From Deltaproteobacteria bacterium (lineage in GTDB: Bacteria > Bdellovibrionota > UBA1018 > UBA923), in NCBI GenBank assembly GCA_016194795.1, contig JACQAX010000026.1, positions 1 through 10,060 on the forward strand: DNA of 10,060 nt, read 5' to 3'. The notes below the pieces were generated by a model that was not told the DNA's origin, ran no database searches, and saw only the letters and a list, made by a program, of their open reading frames with translations. A program made the translations under genes and the position numbers. Positions 1 through 6,324 of this stretch are shown one piece after another. Within the stretch, counting starts at the first letter, position 1. Each line of letters starts with the position of its first letter.

Positions 1-525
1 GCCGACGCGAAGTTCCGCGAAGACCTCTACAACCGCCTCAAGGTGGTGAGCCTCGAGATCCCGTCGCTGCGCGACCGCAAGGAGGACATTCCCGAGCTCG
101 TGAACTACTTCCTCGCCAAGTACACGAAGAAGAACAATAAGCAGGTCTCGCATCTCACGCGGGACGCGATGGCCAAGCTCGCCGGCTACTCGTGGCCGGG
201 CAACGTGCGCGAGCTCGAGAACGCGATCGAGCGCGCCGTCGCGCTCGCGAACACCGCGCAGATCGACGTCGACGACCTTCCCGCCGAGATCCTCAAGCCG
301 GCCTCGGTCCCCGCTCCGGCGTCAGACGGCCAGGGCCCGGCGCCGCAGCTTCCGGACGCGACGAACGTCGGCGCGCGCCTCGAAGAGCTCGAGAAGCAGC
401 ACATCATGCGCGTGCTCGCGCAGGTGAGCTATAACAAGAGCCGCGCGGCCGAGGTGCTCGGCATCGACCGCGCCACGCTCTACCGCAAGGCCCAGAAATA
501 CGGCATCGACCTGAGAGAGAAATAA
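1..525 (+). CDS. Sigma-54-dependent response regulator / enhancer-binding protein (NtrC family), C-terminal part
   Basis: The reading frame is open from the first base, so the N-terminus lies upstream; 174 codons are visible. The first residues (FREDLYNRL, then IPSLRDRKEDIP) are the end of the AAA+ ATPase core of sigma-54 activators, including the arginine-finger area. SWPGNVREL, about residues 63-71, is the hallmark motif that closes this domain. An Ala/Pro-rich linker (about residues 100-120) leads to a Fis-type helix-turn-helix at about residues 125-170 (SRAAEVLGIDRATLYRK), which binds enhancer DNA. Family knowledge: such proteins use ATP hydrolysis to open sigma-54 RNA polymerase promoters, usually after phosphorylation of an N-terminal receiver domain. 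That domain is not visible, so the signal and partner kinase are unknown. The stop codon overlaps the next gene's start by one base, implying co-transcription and coupled translation. Confidence 0.93.
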   Translation, partial: ADAKFREDLYNRLKVVSLEIPSLRDRKEDIPELVNYFLAKYTKKNNKQVSHLTRDAMAKLAGYSWPGNVRELENAIERAVALANTAQIDVDDLPAEILKPASVPAPASDGQGPAPQLPDATNVGARLEELEKQHIMRVLAQVSYNKSRAAEVLGIDRATLYRKAQKYGIDLREK

Positions 526-1103
526 TGACGGTATCCGACGAGCTCATCAATGCCGCGGTACTGATCCCGCTTCTCGTGCCCGACGCCGCGATTGGGGGAG
601 AGGCCTTCCGTCTGCGTACCCGCACGGGCGAGCTCGTGCTGCCGGCGGCAACCGAAGTCGTGCTGACGGTGCGCACGCACACGGTTGAGCACCACAAGGG
701 ACAGATCTCCTTTCCGGGAGGCGCCCACGAGCCCGACGACGCGACCCTCGAAGCCACGGCCTTGCGCGAGAGCCTCGAAGAGATCGGGCTTCTTCCCGAG
801 AGCGTCGAGGTCGTCGCCGAGCTGCCCGAGACCCCGACCTTCGCGACCCCGTTTCGGGTGTTTCCGTTCGTGGGGATCGTGCGCAAGCCCATGGAATTCA
901 AACCCAATCCCGATGAGATCGGCGAGATTATCCGGGTTCCGCTGTCCTTTCTGATGGACCCCGCCCACTCGACCCTCGAGACGTACGAGCGCAACGGCCT
1001 GCGAGTCCAGATGCGCGCCTATCACTTTGATTCGCATCGCATTTGGGGCGCCACGGGCCGCATGCTCCAGATCCTGCTCGAAAAGTTTGTTTCCAAGGCT
1101 TGA
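525..1103 (+). CDS. NUDIX hydrolase, CoA pyrophosphatase type (NudL-like)
   Basis: This 192-residue protein has the usual length of the family. A Nudix box runs from G65 through R81, E82, E85, E86 and G88 (ALRESLEEIGL), carrying the glutamates that bind the catalytic divalent metals. Just before it, about residues 46-66, is the pattern LTxR...HHKGQISFPGG, which matches the UPF0035 signature of CoA-specific Nudix enzymes (E. coli NudL type). The C-terminal IWGATGRML is also typical. Family knowledge: these enzymes cleave CoA or acyl-CoA to 3',5'-ADP and (acyl-)4'-phosphopantetheine in the cytoplasm. The substrate here is inferred from the signature. The ATG overlaps the stop of the preceding regulator gene, and a purine-rich GAGAGAGAA lies just upstream, supporting coupled translation. 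Confidence 0.88.
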   Translation: MTVSDELINAAVLIPLLVPDAAIGGEAFRLRTRTGELVLPAATEVVLTVRTHTVEHHKGQISFPGGAHEPDDATLEATALRESLEEIGLLPESVEVVAELPETPTFATPFRVFPFVGIVRKPMEFKPNPDEIGEIIRVPLSFLMDPAHSTLETYERNGLRVQMRAYHFDSHRIWGATGRMLQILLEKFVSKA

Positions 1104-1128
1104 TCTGAAAGCCGGACCAAGGTAGTCT
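1100..1128 (+). promoter_or_regulatory. Weak candidate promoter for the outer-membrane protein gene
   Basis: TTGATC (1100-1105) and TAGTCT (1123-1128) are spaced by 17 bases, a sigma-70-like layout with 4/6 and 3/6 matches. A start about seven bases downstream would lie only a few bases before the ATG at 1139, giving a nearly leaderless mRNA. That fits the lack of a well-placed Shine-Dalgarno sequence. In GC-rich DNA such matches occur by chance, and read-through from the upstream genes is possible. Confidence 0.2.
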
Positions 1129-1138
1129 GCCGCCCGCA

Positions 1139-1792
1139 ATGGGGATTGCTCTGGGGAAACTTTCAATAACCGCGGCCACCGCGATGCTCGCTCTGACCTG
1201 CGCCAGCGCTCACGCTGACGAGGGTCTCGCTCGCATCAGCGAGCTTGGCGATCGCGATCTCGTGGCCCAGAGCCAGAAGGCGAAAGCCAAGCCCAAGGCG
1301 CCCAAATACACGTCCGTCGAGGACGAGAGCGAAAGCTCCACGGGCCTGTTCAAGGGAAACCCGCCCCCCGAATCGAGCAATCTCTTCTTCGGCTTCGGCC
1401 GCGACTTCTGGGATGCGTGGGGCCTGCAGGGCCGCTTCGCGTATCGCGTGCTCGACAAAGGCTTCGTGCCCGAGCTGAACAACTCGATCTACCTCGAGGG
1501 CGGAGTCGGGATGACCTTCTACGGCTCGCGCGGCGGACAGGACGGCGTGACCGGCTTCAGCCTGCTCGCCACCGTTCGCTGGGACTTCCAGCTCAACGAC
1601 TACGTCATCTTCTTCGCCGACCTCGGCGCCGGCTACACGGGCGTGAGCAACAGCAAGCAGGACTTCGTCAAAGGCGCCAACCTCTGGCCCGCTCTCGGTG
1701 TCGGTGCCATCGTCAACGTCACCAACGAGTGGGCCGTCCGCGGCGACCTCTCGTATCAGTTCCTCGGCGTCGGCCTCTTGCACCGCTTCTAA
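1139..1792 (+). CDS. Small outer-membrane beta-barrel protein
   Basis: The 217-residue product begins with a clear Sec signal peptide (basic GK, hydrophobic stretch, then SAHA-D, cleavage expected near residue 27). A polar Lys/Pro- and Glu/Ser-rich segment (about residues 40-75) follows. The rest, about 76-217, has alternating aromatic and glycine-rich strands typical of an eight- to ten-stranded outer-membrane barrel. It ends in Phe (LLHRF), the aromatic C-terminus recognised by the BAM complex. No peptidoglycan-binding OmpA domain is present. The specific role is not recognisable; it may be structural or a narrow channel. The ATG at 1139 is the only normal start after an in-frame stop and gives the signal peptide directly. 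No convincing ribosome binding site is seen. It may be read from the preceding genes, 35 bases upstream. Confidence 0.8.
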   Translation: MGIALGKLSITAATAMLALTCASAHADEGLARISELGDRDLVAQSQKAKAKPKAPKYTSVEDESESSTGLFKGNPPPESSNLFFGFGRDFWDAWGLQGRFAYRVLDKGFVPELNNSIYLEGGVGMTFYGSRGGQDGVTGFSLLATVRWDFQLNDYVIFFADLGAGYTGVSNSKQDFVKGANLWPALGVGAIVNVTNEWAVRGDLSYQFLGVGLLHRF

Positions 1793-1823
1793 TCAGCGGT
1801 ATTGTAGGAGCCCAAAAATAAAA

Positions 1824-1851
1824 ACGGGGAGTCCCGTGAGGGACTCCCCGT
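1824..1851 (-). terminator. Intrinsic terminator of the minus-strand porin gene, possibly bidirectional
   Basis: A perfect 12-bp stem (ACGGGGAGTCCC at 1824-1835 with GGGACTCCCCGT at 1840-1851) closes a GTGA loop. Read on the minus strand it is followed by TTTTATTTTTGGG (complement of 1811-1823), an excellent U-tract, and it lies about 30 bases past the porin stop. On the + strand the tail is only TCTAGGTTT, so it would be a weaker terminator for the outer-membrane protein gene ending at 1792. Confidence 0.85.
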
Positions 1852-1879
1852 CTAGGTTTGAGCGCTATCTAAGATGCGA

Positions 1880-2350
1880 TTACCAGTGGTAGCTGGCGCT
1901 CAAAAGGGCGAACGTCTGGCTGTCGAGGCCAACGGACTGGTTGTCCAGACCGCTGTTCGTCGAGCCATTCTGGTTGACGGCTGCGTTAGCAGCGCCAGTG
2001 CCGAAAGCCGAGTCGAGGTGCAGCTTGCCGAACTTGAACGTCGAACCGATACGGAAGTTCGTGTTGCCGTTCTGGCTCTGACCCTTGTCGGTGATCGCAG
2101 CCGGGTTCGCGTTAGCACCCTTGTTGCTGCTGGCGAAACGACGGCTGTTGACGAGGTCCATCGTAGCACCGGCACGGAGCGTGAGCCAGCTGGTGGCTTC
2201 CGCTTCGATCGCAACATTGAGAGGAAGGACGAAGTCCTTGAAATCCTTGTTGCGGTCCGGACCAGCCTGGCCACCGAGAGTGGCAGCTGCTGCGCCGTTG
2301 TCGTCTTCAACCGAGTTGACCCAGAAACCGACGTTTTTCAAGACGTGCAC
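1880..2350 (-). CDS. Porin-like outer-membrane protein, C-terminal fragment (frameshifted)
   Basis: This frame carries the C-terminal half of the protein whose N-terminal half is at 2338-2952. It stays open upstream of its first Met and there reads ...TQTQVRHNIWGIGFGHDTKVADGVHV, a natural continuation of the other fragment (see break near 2400-2425). The residues show amphipathic beta strands (FVLPLNVAIEAEATSWLTLRAG; FRIGSTFKFGKLHLDSAFG), Asn/Gly-rich loops, and a C-terminal LLSASYHW ending in Trp, consistent with a BAM-recognised outer-membrane barrel. The internal Met at 2350 is not a credible independent start: there is no signal peptide and no clear ribosome binding site. Treat it as part of one broken gene of about 357 codons. 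The function is probably a general pore or structural barrel, which I infer from composition and strand pattern only. Confidence 0.78.
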   Translation of the reverse strand: MHVLKNVGFWVNSVEDDNGAAAATLGGQAGPDRNKDFKDFVLPLNVAIEAEATSWLTLRAGATMDLVNSRRFASSNKGANANPAAITDKGQSQNGNTNFRIGSTFKFGKLHLDSAFGTGAANAAVNQNGSTNSGLDNQSVGLDSQTFALLSASYHW

Positions 2351-2952
2351 GCCGTCCGCGACCTTGGTGTCGTGACCGAAACCAATGCCCCAGATGTTGT
2401 GACGAACCTGAGTCTGCGTGCGTCAGCATTGTTCGGCTGAGTACCAGCGTACTGGTCGCGGTTGTAAGCCCAAGCAGCGTGAACGCCCCACTTCAAGCCG
2501 GTGTCGCCACCGAAGAAGAGGTCGATCGGACGAAGCGTCGGAACAACGGAAGCCGTGCCAATGAAGGTGGCAAGGTTACCGGTGCCCGGAGCTACGAGGT
2601 TACCGCCGCCGTAAACGTTACCGGCGTTCGAGTTGTAACCATTGATCGCGCCGTTGCCGCCGCGGTTGACGTAAACGCCGTAAGCGAAGTTTTCAAATTC
2701 GCTCTTGAACCAGCCGCCTTCCATACCCTTCTGGACGACCGCGTAGTTCTTGTTGTCGTTGACGTAAGCCGGGTTGTAAAACACGTTGTAGTCGTCGTCA
2801 TACCAGAGAGCGCCGTTGACGGCGTTCGTGGTGATGGTCGACGTGAATGTCGGCTGAGTGCCGAACACCGCTACCCGCGGAACACCTGCCATTGCACTGC
2901 TGCCCACCAGCAGAGCGGCAAATACCGCAGTCGTTAAAAAATTCCCTTTCAT
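2338..2952 (-). CDS. Porin-like outer-membrane protein, N-terminal fragment (frameshifted)
   Basis: The start is the ATG at 2952 (MKGNFLTTAVFAALLVGSSAMA), giving a clean signal peptide cleaved after AMA. A strong Shine-Dalgarno AAGGAGG lies seven bases upstream. An upstream in-frame Met at 3021 is less likely because it has no such site and would bury the signal peptide. The mature part holds LWYDDDYNVFYNPAYV, a motif style seen near the N-terminus of some Gram-negative outer-membrane proteins, then Gly/Asn-rich loops and aromatic strands. After about residue 180 (NNADA) the frame becomes nonsense (Arg/Thr/Ser-rich) and stops at 2338, while the sensible sequence continues in the frame of 1880-2350. 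One missing base, or 3n+1, would restore a single open gene. Its codons are less GC-biased than the flanks, as often seen for highly expressed porins. Confidence 0.8.
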   Translation of the reverse strand: MKGNFLTTAVFAALLVGSSAMAGVPRVAVFGTQPTFTSTITTNAVNGALWYDDDYNVFYNPAYVNDNKNYAVVQKGMEGGWFKSEFENFAYGVYVNRGGNGAINGYNSNAGNVYGGGNLVAPGTGNLATFIGTASVVPTLRPIDLFFGGDTGLKWGVHAAWAYNRDQYAGTQPNNADARRLRFVTTSGALVSVTTPRSRTACTS

Positions 2953-2970
2953 GCTTCCTCCTTTTTTAAA
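2953..2970 (-). promoter_or_regulatory. Strong ribosome binding site deciding the porin start
   Basis: Read on the minus strand, AAAAAAGGAGGAAGC precedes the ATG at 2952. AAGGAGG is a near-perfect anti-16S match at ideal spacing, and it fixes the start at 2952 rather than 3021. The adjoining A-run keeps the site unstructured. Both suggest high expression. Confidence 0.85.
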
Positions 2971-3054
2971 GCACAAGTTGACACAATTCATCGAAATCAA
3001 AAAAAGGCAGAAACTAACCAAGTTCGTAAGGCTAATAGTGTACTGACAGTATCT

Positions 3055-3083
3055 AGATTCACCGCGGTCCGAATAAGTGTCAA
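3055..3083 (-). promoter_or_regulatory. Candidate promoter of the porin gene
   Basis: On the minus strand a perfect -35 TTGACA (complement of 3078-3083) is followed after 17 bases by GAATCT (complement of 3055-3060), a poor -10; TAGATA a few bases further is at non-ideal spacing. It would give a leader of about 95 bases. Another minus-strand -10-like TATAGT (complement of 3135-3140) has an A-rich stretch upstream but no -35. Which one is used cannot be told from sequence. Confidence 0.25.
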
Positions 3084-3148
3084 GGAATATTACCCATTTT
3101 TGCCTAGCGGCTTTGGTGAGTCCTGCTGCAGCGCACTATACTTCTTTC

Positions 3149-3290
3149 TTTTTTTATTATTGGTAGTGCCCTTTGCACGGCGAAGCAACACAAAGATGCT
3201 TGTCCGGAAAGCGGCTGTCAGAGCGGAAAGACAGCAATCACAAACCGCGAATGAGCCATAGCGGCCCGCTACCGGTCATTCACTTTTTTT
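3149..3290 (+). ncRNA. Possible small RNA, unassigned
   Basis: A -10-like TATACT (3137-3142) with a poor -35 TTGGTG 18 bases upstream is followed by three compact hairpins. These are GTGC/GCAC, AAGCA/TGCTT, and GCTGTC/GACAGC with a ten-base loop containing CGGAAA. CGGAAAG occurs twice, once before and once within the last loop. The segment ends in a terminator-like hairpin with a T-run (3284-3290). That would give an RNA of about 140 bases, antisense to the extreme 3' end of the ROK gene. It does not match tRNA, SRP RNA, tmRNA or c-di-GMP riboswitch consensus as I know them. The U-rich 5' end and weak promoter make this a hypothesis. Confidence 0.22.
3249..3290 (+). terminator. Terminator-like hairpin with T-run at the end of the ROK gene
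   Basis: GAATGA (3249-3254) pairs with TCATTC (3276-3281), and TAGCG (3259-3263) pairs with CGCTA (3267-3271), around a 4x4 internal loop and a three-base apical loop. Seven Ts follow at 3284-3290 on the + strand. The Ts are also the complement of the Lys codons closing the ROK gene, so the tract may be coincidental. On the minus strand the hairpin sits right at the ROK stop but has only a weak GGTTTGTG tail. Confidence 0.4.
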
Positions 3291-4050
3291 CAACGTCCCG
3301 GAACAGGCCACCCAGGCACCGCTTAAGACGCTCGCCTCTCGTCCAAGCGAAGAAACCTCGAGCTTCGGCTCGATTTCGGGACGACCTTTCAGAAGATTCG
3401 CCACCAGAGCAGTCGTGCGAGGGAGAAACAAATCAGACTCGCCCTTGAGGCCGCCCGAGAAGAAGATTTTCTGCGGAGAAAAAACGACGGCGTAGTTGTG
3501 AATCGCCCGCGCGAGCATCTCGGAGAACTCCGCGAAGATACGCTTGGCGACGACGTCGCCGGCGCGCGCGCGCAGCACGAGCTGTTCGGGATCCGCGGGC
3601 ACGGCTCTTCCACGGCGTTTCCATTCCGCGCGATTCTCGACGATGCGTCGGCGCAACGCCGTTCCCGAAAGCACGGCCTCCGCGCAGCCGCTGTTGCCGC
3701 AGCCGCACCGATACGGACGATCCGTGATGATGAAATGGCCGGCCTCCGGTCCCAATCCGGAACCACCCATGAAAAGCTCGCCGTCGATCACGACGCCGGT
3801 TCCGAGGCCGGTTCCGAAGGTGAGCACCATCCAGTTGCGCAACCCGCGCGCGCCGCCGAGCCAGCCTTCCGCGGCCGCCGCGGCGGCGGCATCGTTCTGC
3901 ATGTGAACGGGGATGCCGAGCCGGGCGCACAGCGGCGCGCCGATCCGGATGTCGCCCCAGCGCGGGAAGTTGGTGGGCTGAAGAAGAATGCCCCGCTCGA
4001 CGTCCGAGCTTCGTACCGCCGAGGTCGAAGCCCAGGTAGGCGACGTGCAT
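3276..4050 (-). pseudogene. ROK-family sugar kinase, disrupted (N-terminal deletion with frame loss)
   Basis: ROK proteins phosphorylate sugars such as glucose, fructose or N-acetylhexosamines. The N-terminus MHVAYLGFDLGGTK is the phosphate-binding DLGGT motif. Directly after it (about 3990-4010) the frame changes, and the next recognisable sequence is RGILLQPTNFPRWGD, which normally lies some 65-80 residues further on. The rest is well preserved: MQNDAAAA (ND, usually the catalytic Asp), TFGTGLGTGVV, GPEAGH, the zinc motif CGCGNSGCAEA, and FFSGGL near the C-terminus. As read, no single frame encodes a whole kinase; the parts total about 258 codons against roughly 300-320 for the family. The start may be 4050 or 4086; neither has a strong ribosome binding site, and 4086 adds a Lys/Arg-rich extension (MRKKRAATARKK). 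ftsK starts divergently 22-58 bases away. Specificity is not decidable; glucokinase is plausible. Confidence 0.82.
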
Positions 4051-4108
4051 TTTTTTCCGAGCGGTCGCGGCGCGCTTTTTCCTCATGCTTACCGTAAACT
4101 AACTCTAT

Positions 4109-5242
4109 ATGAAGAAGACTGACAAGAAGGCAAAGGGCAAGACCGCGCCCGGCAACGGACTGGGGCGGGAAGTATGGGGGATCGTTTTCGTGTTCTTCGG
4201 GACGTTCACCCTGCTGGCTCTTCTCTCATATAACCATTCTGATCCGTCGCTCTTCACCCAGACCAAGCGGTTGCCAATCAACTACGGCGGCCGGATCGGC
4301 GCGAACGTCGCGGAAGCCTTCATCCAGTTCGCCGGCATCGCATCATTTATAATGGTGGGGCTGCTGTTCTCGGTGGCGGTAAAGCTCTTTCGCGGCGAGC
4401 GCTTCGCGAAGCTCGCGGCAAACCTGTTCTGGCACCTGCTCTCGGTGGTGACCTGCGCCACGTTCATCTCGCTCGTCATCGGCTCGGTTGGCTTCGGCGT
4501 CACGCGGATTGCCTGCGGCTGCGTGCTCGGGGGCTGGATCGCCGGCGCCCTTCTCCACTACCTGAACCTGTGGGGCGCGACGCTGTTCACGCTTTCGGCG
4601 CTGCTCATCTCGCTCGTGTTCTCGACGCCGTTTTCGGCGGCGGGCTTCTTCAGGCTCGCCACGGCGCTCGCCATCGGCGGAACGGCGTGGGCGGTGCAGG
4701 CGTTCTCGAAGGCCGCGCGCGCGATCGTCTGGGCCGCGGGCCAGCGCCGCAAGACCGAGCGCCTCACGGAAAAGCTGACCGAGAAGCTGATCGACACGGG
4801 CGCCAAAGGCAAGCCCGCCCCAGCGCACGAGGCCACCGTGATCGAGTTTCCGGAAGAAGCCTCGGGTGACGAGGACGACGCCAAGCCGGCCGCGGCCACC
4901 CGGCGCCCGGTTCTCGAGATCGGCGACGAGTCGTTTCTCGAGGTCGTGCCGCCCGCGCACGCCGTCGCGAAAAAAGCTCCGGTCGCCAAGAAGTCGACGA
5001 AAAGCTTCACCGGCGGAAGCGGCGTGTTCGCGCTCCCCCCGCTCGACCTTCTCAACGAAGGCCCGGCCAAGATCACCGAGCTCGACCGCAAGAAGCTCAT
5101 CGAGAACTCCGAGCTGCTCAAGAAAACTCGGAGCGCGAGATGGTCTACATCCGCGAGATCCTCTCGACCGACGAGTTCCAGTCGAGCACGCACACCATCC
5201 CGATCGCGCTTGGCAAAGACATCTCGGGCGCGCCGGTCGTGA
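4109..5242 (+). CDS. ftsK: DNA translocase FtsK, N-terminal membrane part (broken gene)
   Basis: FtsK anchors at the division septum and pumps chromosomal DNA to clear the septum and align dif sites. This fragment starts with a Lys-rich tail, then four to five membrane helices at about residues 23-41, 70-92, 107-128, 135-152 and 155-172. A charged cytoplasmic linker follows to about residue 305. FALPPLDLLNE (about 307-317) is the conserved lead-in to the motor. The real frame ends at ELLKK (about residue 339, base 5125). The remaining 38 residues, Arg/Ser/Thr-rich, are out-of-frame translation, and the product stops at 5242. The alpha domain that should follow (the segment with the GPVVT and IPGK-type motifs, about 70 residues) is absent. 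The start ATG has no clear Shine-Dalgarno, and the promoter must lie within or close to the ROK 5' end. Confidence 0.88.
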   Translation: MKKTDKKAKGKTAPGNGLGREVWGIVFVFFGTFTLLALLSYNHSDPSLFTQTKRLPINYGGRIGANVAEAFIQFAGIASFIMVGLLFSVAVKLFRGERFAKLAANLFWHLLSVVTCATFISLVIGSVGFGVTRIACGCVLGGWIAGALLHYLNLWGATLFTLSALLISLVFSTPFSAAGFFRLATALAIGGTAWAVQAFSKAARAIVWAAGQRRKTERLTEKLTEKLIDTGAKGKPAPAHEATVIEFPEEASGDEDDAKPAAATRRPVLEIGDESFLEVVPPAHAVAKKAPVAKKSTKSFTGGSGVFALPPLDLLNEGPAKITELDRKKLIENSELLKKTRSARWSTSARSSRPTSSSRARTPSRSRLAKTSRARRS

Positions 5243-6312
5243 GCGACATCGCGCGCATGCCCCACCTGCTCGTCGCCGGCGCGTCGGGCAAAGGCAAGTC
5301 GGTGTTCATCAACTCGCTCATCTGCTCGCTGCTTTACAAGTTCACGCCGAACGATCTGCGCCTGATCATGGTCGACCCGAAACAGGTCGAGCTCAATCTC
5401 TACGAGGGGATCCCGCACCTGCTGCTTCCGGTCGTCGACGACCCGAAGAAGGCGTCGACCGCGCTGAAGTGGGCGGTCAACGAGATGGAGCGCCGCTACA
5501 AGATCATGGCCAAGAGCGGGATGCGCAACATCGCCGGCTTCAACGGCAAGCTCGAGAAGGAAGGCGAGAAGAGCATCCGCGACCTGCTCTGCCCGAAGAC
5601 GGCCGAGGGGCTGCCCGAGCCGGGCTCGCTCGCCCATCTTTTCGAGCACGACGAGAAGGGCGATCCGCGCGTCGAGCGCATGCCGATGATTCTCGTCATC
5701 ATCGACGAGTTCGCGGATCTGATGATGACGGCGCCGAAAGACATCGAGACGAGCGTCGCGCGCCTCGGCCAGAAAGCGCGCGCCGCCGGCATCCACCTGG
5801 TCATCGCCACCCAGCGCCCCTCGGTCGACGTCATCACCGGCCTCATCAAGGCGAACCTGCCCTCGCGCGTCGCGTTCCAGACGGCGTCGAAGATCGACAG
5901 CCGCACGATTCTCGACGGCATCGGCGCCGAGAAGTTGCTGGGCAACGGCGACATGCTCTTCATCCCGCCGGGGCTTTCGCGCCTCACGCGCATCCACGGC
6001 GGTTTCGTCAACGAGGAAGAGATCGGCCGCCTCTGCGAGCATTGGAAGAAGCAGGGCTCGCCGGTCTACAAGGAAGAGATCCTGGTCGAGCCCGAGGAAA
6101 CCGTGGGCGTCGACGAAGCCGACGGCGCGGGCGACGAGCTCTACGGGTCGGCCATCGCGATCGCCAAAGAGCTCGGCTCGATTTCGACGAGCATGCTCCA
6201 GCGCCGCTTGAAGGTCGGCTACAACCGCGCCGCGCGCATGGTCGAGGCGATGGAGCTGCAGGGCCTGGTCGGCCCGGCCGACGGCGCCAAGCCGCGCGAA
6301 GTGCTCATGTAG
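5125..6312 (+). CDS. ftsK: DNA translocase FtsK, beta motor and gamma domains (broken gene)
   Basis: In-frame sequence resumes at NSEREMVYIREIL (from 5125), matching the VPN..R..V.LRE.L element at the end of the FtsK alpha domain; the first ATG is at 5140. Counting from that Met, the Walker A is GASGKGKS (47-54, with Lys where the family often has Ser) and the Walker B is ILVIIDEFADLM (D189, E190). GQKARAAGIHLVIATQRPS (210-228) and GNGDMLFIP (268-276) follow. The segment between NGK and Walker B (about 135-182) is longer than in E. coli FtsK. The C-terminal winged-helix gamma domain (about 332-390, SMLQRRLKVGYNRAARMVEAM) reads KOPS sequences and contacts XerD in the family. Alone this part would lack the membrane anchor and the alpha domain. 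No ribosome binding site supports independent translation from 5140. Confidence 0.88.
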   Translation, partial: NSEREMVYIREILSTDEFQSSTHTIPIALGKDISGAPVVSDIARMPHLLVAGASGKGKSVFINSLICSLLYKFTPNDLRLIMVDPKQVELNLYEGIPHLLLPVVDDPKKASTALKWAVNEMERRYKIMAKSGMRNIAGFNGKLEKEGEKSIRDLLCPKTAEGLPEPGSLAHLFEHDEKGDPRVERMPMILVIIDEFADLMMTAPKDIETSVARLGQKARAAGIHLVIATQRPSVDVITGLIKANLPSRVAFQTASKIDSRTILDGIGAEKLLGNGDMLFIPPGLSRLTRIHGGFVNEEEIGRLCEHWKKQGSPVYKEEILVEPEETVGVDEADGAGDELYGSAIAIAKELGSISTSMLQRRLKVGYNRAARMVEAMELQGLVGPADGAKPREVLM

Positions 6313-6324
6313 GGCGGCGGCGGC

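Larger units (their letters stand above)
2953..3275. other. 323-base intergenic region between porin and ROK genes
   Basis: The gap is AT-richer than the flanks and has no credible ORF. It contains the porin ribosome binding site, candidate porin promoters and a T-rich run on the + strand (3142-3160). It also has a cluster of small hairpins: GTGC/GCAC at 3166-3178, AAGCA/TGCTT at 3183-3201, and GCTGTC/GACAGC at 3214-3235. At its border, overlapping the ROK stop, is an interrupted hairpin (3249-3281) followed on the + strand by seven Ts. A small RNA is possible (separate entry). Confidence 0.6.

Noticed and set aside
1874..2440. + strand ORF (188 codons) opposite the porin
   Set aside because: No signal peptide or domain, and it is antisense to clear beta-barrel coding sequence with a terminator and ribosome binding site on the minus strand.
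3166..3240. c-di-GMP/cGAMP (GEMM) riboswitch or SRP RNA, suggested by GCACGGCGAAGC and GTCCGGAAAGC
   Set aside because: The stems, the tetraloop and the following conserved blocks do not match either consensus, and no gene lies downstream on that strand.
5107..5133. Programmed -1 frameshift in ftsK: AAGAAAAC at the break plus a 7-bp inverted repeat
   Set aside because: A -1 slip on the A-run would indeed join ELLKK to NSERE, but the product would still lack the whole alpha domain, so a deletion explains the data better.
4558..6042. Long minus-strand ORF (494 codons) opposite ftsK
   Set aside because: Arg/Ala/Asp/Val-rich shadow translation of GC-rich ftsK DNA, with no recognisable domain; the + strand shows clear FtsK motifs.
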